6,809 nt of DNA from contig CAZSLC010000044.1 in assembly GCA_964607675.1 (NCBI GenBank), positions 1 to 6,809 of the forward strand. Reading direction: 5' to 3'. Below the pieces are notes generated by a model. The model was given only the letters and a program-made list of their open reading frames with translations. It had not been told where the DNA came from and ran no database searches. This stretch comes from CAZSLC01 sp964607675. GTDB lineage: Bacteria; Bacteroidota; Bacteroidia; Bacteroidales; UBA932. This document shows positions 5,954-6,809 of this stretch, piece by piece. Every line of letters begins with the position of its first letter. Within the stretch, counting starts at the first letter, position 1. The position numbers and the translations under genes are program-made.

Positions 5954-6809
5954 ATCATAATAATCAAAAAGTGAAATAACAGATGTATTGGTTTCCAGTT
6001 GTGGATTAGTAACCACCTCCTTAACTCCTAACTTAATAAAATTAGAATGTAGGTGATTGAAAATAACTGCATTAAGCCCTTTATTTTGATATTCAGGTAC
6101 AATTCCTATCATATACATCTCTATGAAGTCATTTTTTCTCAGTGCTTTTAACATTTTTATAAATCCAAATGGGAAAAGCTTCCCTTTTGCTGATTTTACT
6201 GCTTTGCTCAAAGAGGGCATAGTGACTGCAAAAGCCACCACCTCTTCCTTCTCATTAACGACAAAGCAGACAAGTTTTCGATTTATAAATGGGAAATATT
6301 GATTGATATACAATCGTATCTGCCTCTCATTAAGCCTTGTAAATTCGTATAAAACTGAAAAAGAGTTGTTTAACACATTAAACATCTCATACCCCTTAGC
6401 TTTAAAATCTCTTCCCCTTTTTGAATCAAACACTCTGACTTTGTATCGAGATTGGACAATCTTATCATATTTAGAAAGCTTTTCAGGTACCAGCTCTGGA
6501 ACTTTAAATTTTCTTTGATACCAATCAATCTCCTTTACAAGGCCATATTTTTCAAGATGTTTTGGATAATATGGATAATTATAAATTGTGGTTATAGAAG
6601 GTATATTCTCAAACCCCTCAACTAACATCCCCTCTTTATCCATATCAGAAAAACCAAGTGGGCCATTCATCGTCACCATACCTCTGCTCACTCCCCAATC
6701 AGCGACAGTATCCAACAAAGCCTTAGAAACCTCATAATCATCGATAAAGTCAATCCATCCGAAACGAACATTTCTCTGATTCCAGTCACTATTTGCATTG
6801 TTATTGATG
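5903..6809 (-). CDS. GNAT-type N-acyltransferase, C-terminal part (runs off right edge)
   Basis: The frame is open from the right edge to TAG at 5903-5905, giving 301 complete codons. No convincing start lies in the window; the frame continues upstream of a TTG at 6718 with residues SDWNQRNVRFGWIDFIDDYE, so about the first quarter of the gene is missing. Recognisable blocks are NGPLGFSDMDKEGMLVEGFE and TIYNYPYYPKHLEKYGLVKE, followed by a C-terminal GNAT fold with the acetyl-CoA-binding segment IGIVPEYQNKGLNAVIFNHL. This combination is familiar from proteins of about 375-380 residues widespread in Bacteroidales and annotated only as N-acetyltransferase-like; the substrate is unknown. The ending RRCYI plus a few residues is normal for that family as I recall it. 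Its last 16 codons and stop overlap the 3' end of malQ on the opposite strand. The regulatory region lies outside the window. Confidence 0.8.
   Translation of the reverse strand, partial: INNNANSDWNQRNVRFGWIDFIDDYEVSKALLDTVADWGVSRGMVTMNGPLGFSDMDKEGMLVEGFENIPSITTIYNYPYYPKHLEKYGLVKEIDWYQRKFKVPELVPEKLSKYDKIVQSRYKVRVFDSKRGRDFKAKGYEMFNVLNNSFSVLYEFTRLNERQIRLYINQYFPFINRKLVCFVVNEKEEVVAFAVTMPSLSKAVKSAKGKLFPFGFIKMLKALRKNDFIEMYMIGIVPEYQNKGLNAVIFNHLHSNFIKLGVKEVVTNPQLETNTSVISLFDYYDSTPYMTRRCYIGNISK

Overview
The window looks like a low-GC Bacteroidales chromosome, probably Prevotella or a close relative. This rests on Bacteroidetes-type promoters (TTTG ... TAnnTTTG), AT-rich start regions without Shine-Dalgarno sites, a fimbrillin-like lipoprotein, a membrane-embedded AraC-type regulator, a LytS-type sensor kinase and a MalQ with two N-terminal starch-binding modules. 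The genus is inferred from family resemblance recalled from memory.

Layout. (a) Positions 1-547, minus strand: a 42-residue acidic small protein followed 11 bp later by the N-terminal part of a fimbrillin-like lipoprotein that runs off the left edge. (b) 548-738: a divergent control region. It holds a good plus-strand promoter (604-636), an imperfect 15-bp direct repeat at the expected transcription start and a perfect 11-bp-arm hairpin in the leader. (c) 739-1881, plus strand: a regulator with about seven membrane segments and a C-terminal AraC DNA-binding domain. (d) 1882-3268, minus strand: a two-gene operon of a small four-helix membrane protein and a LytS/YehU-type histidine kinase, overlapping each other, with no response regulator in view. 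(e) 3296-3326: a compact divergent promoter built on a 17-bp palindrome. (f) 3329-5953, plus strand: malQ, a DPE2-like 4-alpha-glucanotransferase. (g) 5903-6809, minus strand: the C-terminal part of a GNAT-type acyltransferase that runs off the right edge.

How the genes may work together. The small protein and the lipoprotein are probably one operon, and the divergent AraC-type regulator is a candidate controller of it. The kinase operon and malQ share a promoter palindrome, so their expression may be mutually exclusive; whether the kinase senses anything related to glucans is unknown. Packing is very tight. The regulator and the kinase gene meet stop to stop with no base between them, and malQ overlaps the acyltransferase gene by 51 bp, so the last residues of MalQ are encoded by the antisense of its neighbour. 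I see no rRNA, tRNA, CRISPR array, insertion sequence or convincing intrinsic terminator. No clearly new multi-gene system is evident; the most interesting items are the small protein upstream of the lipoprotein, the two divergent control regions and the altered MalQ tail.
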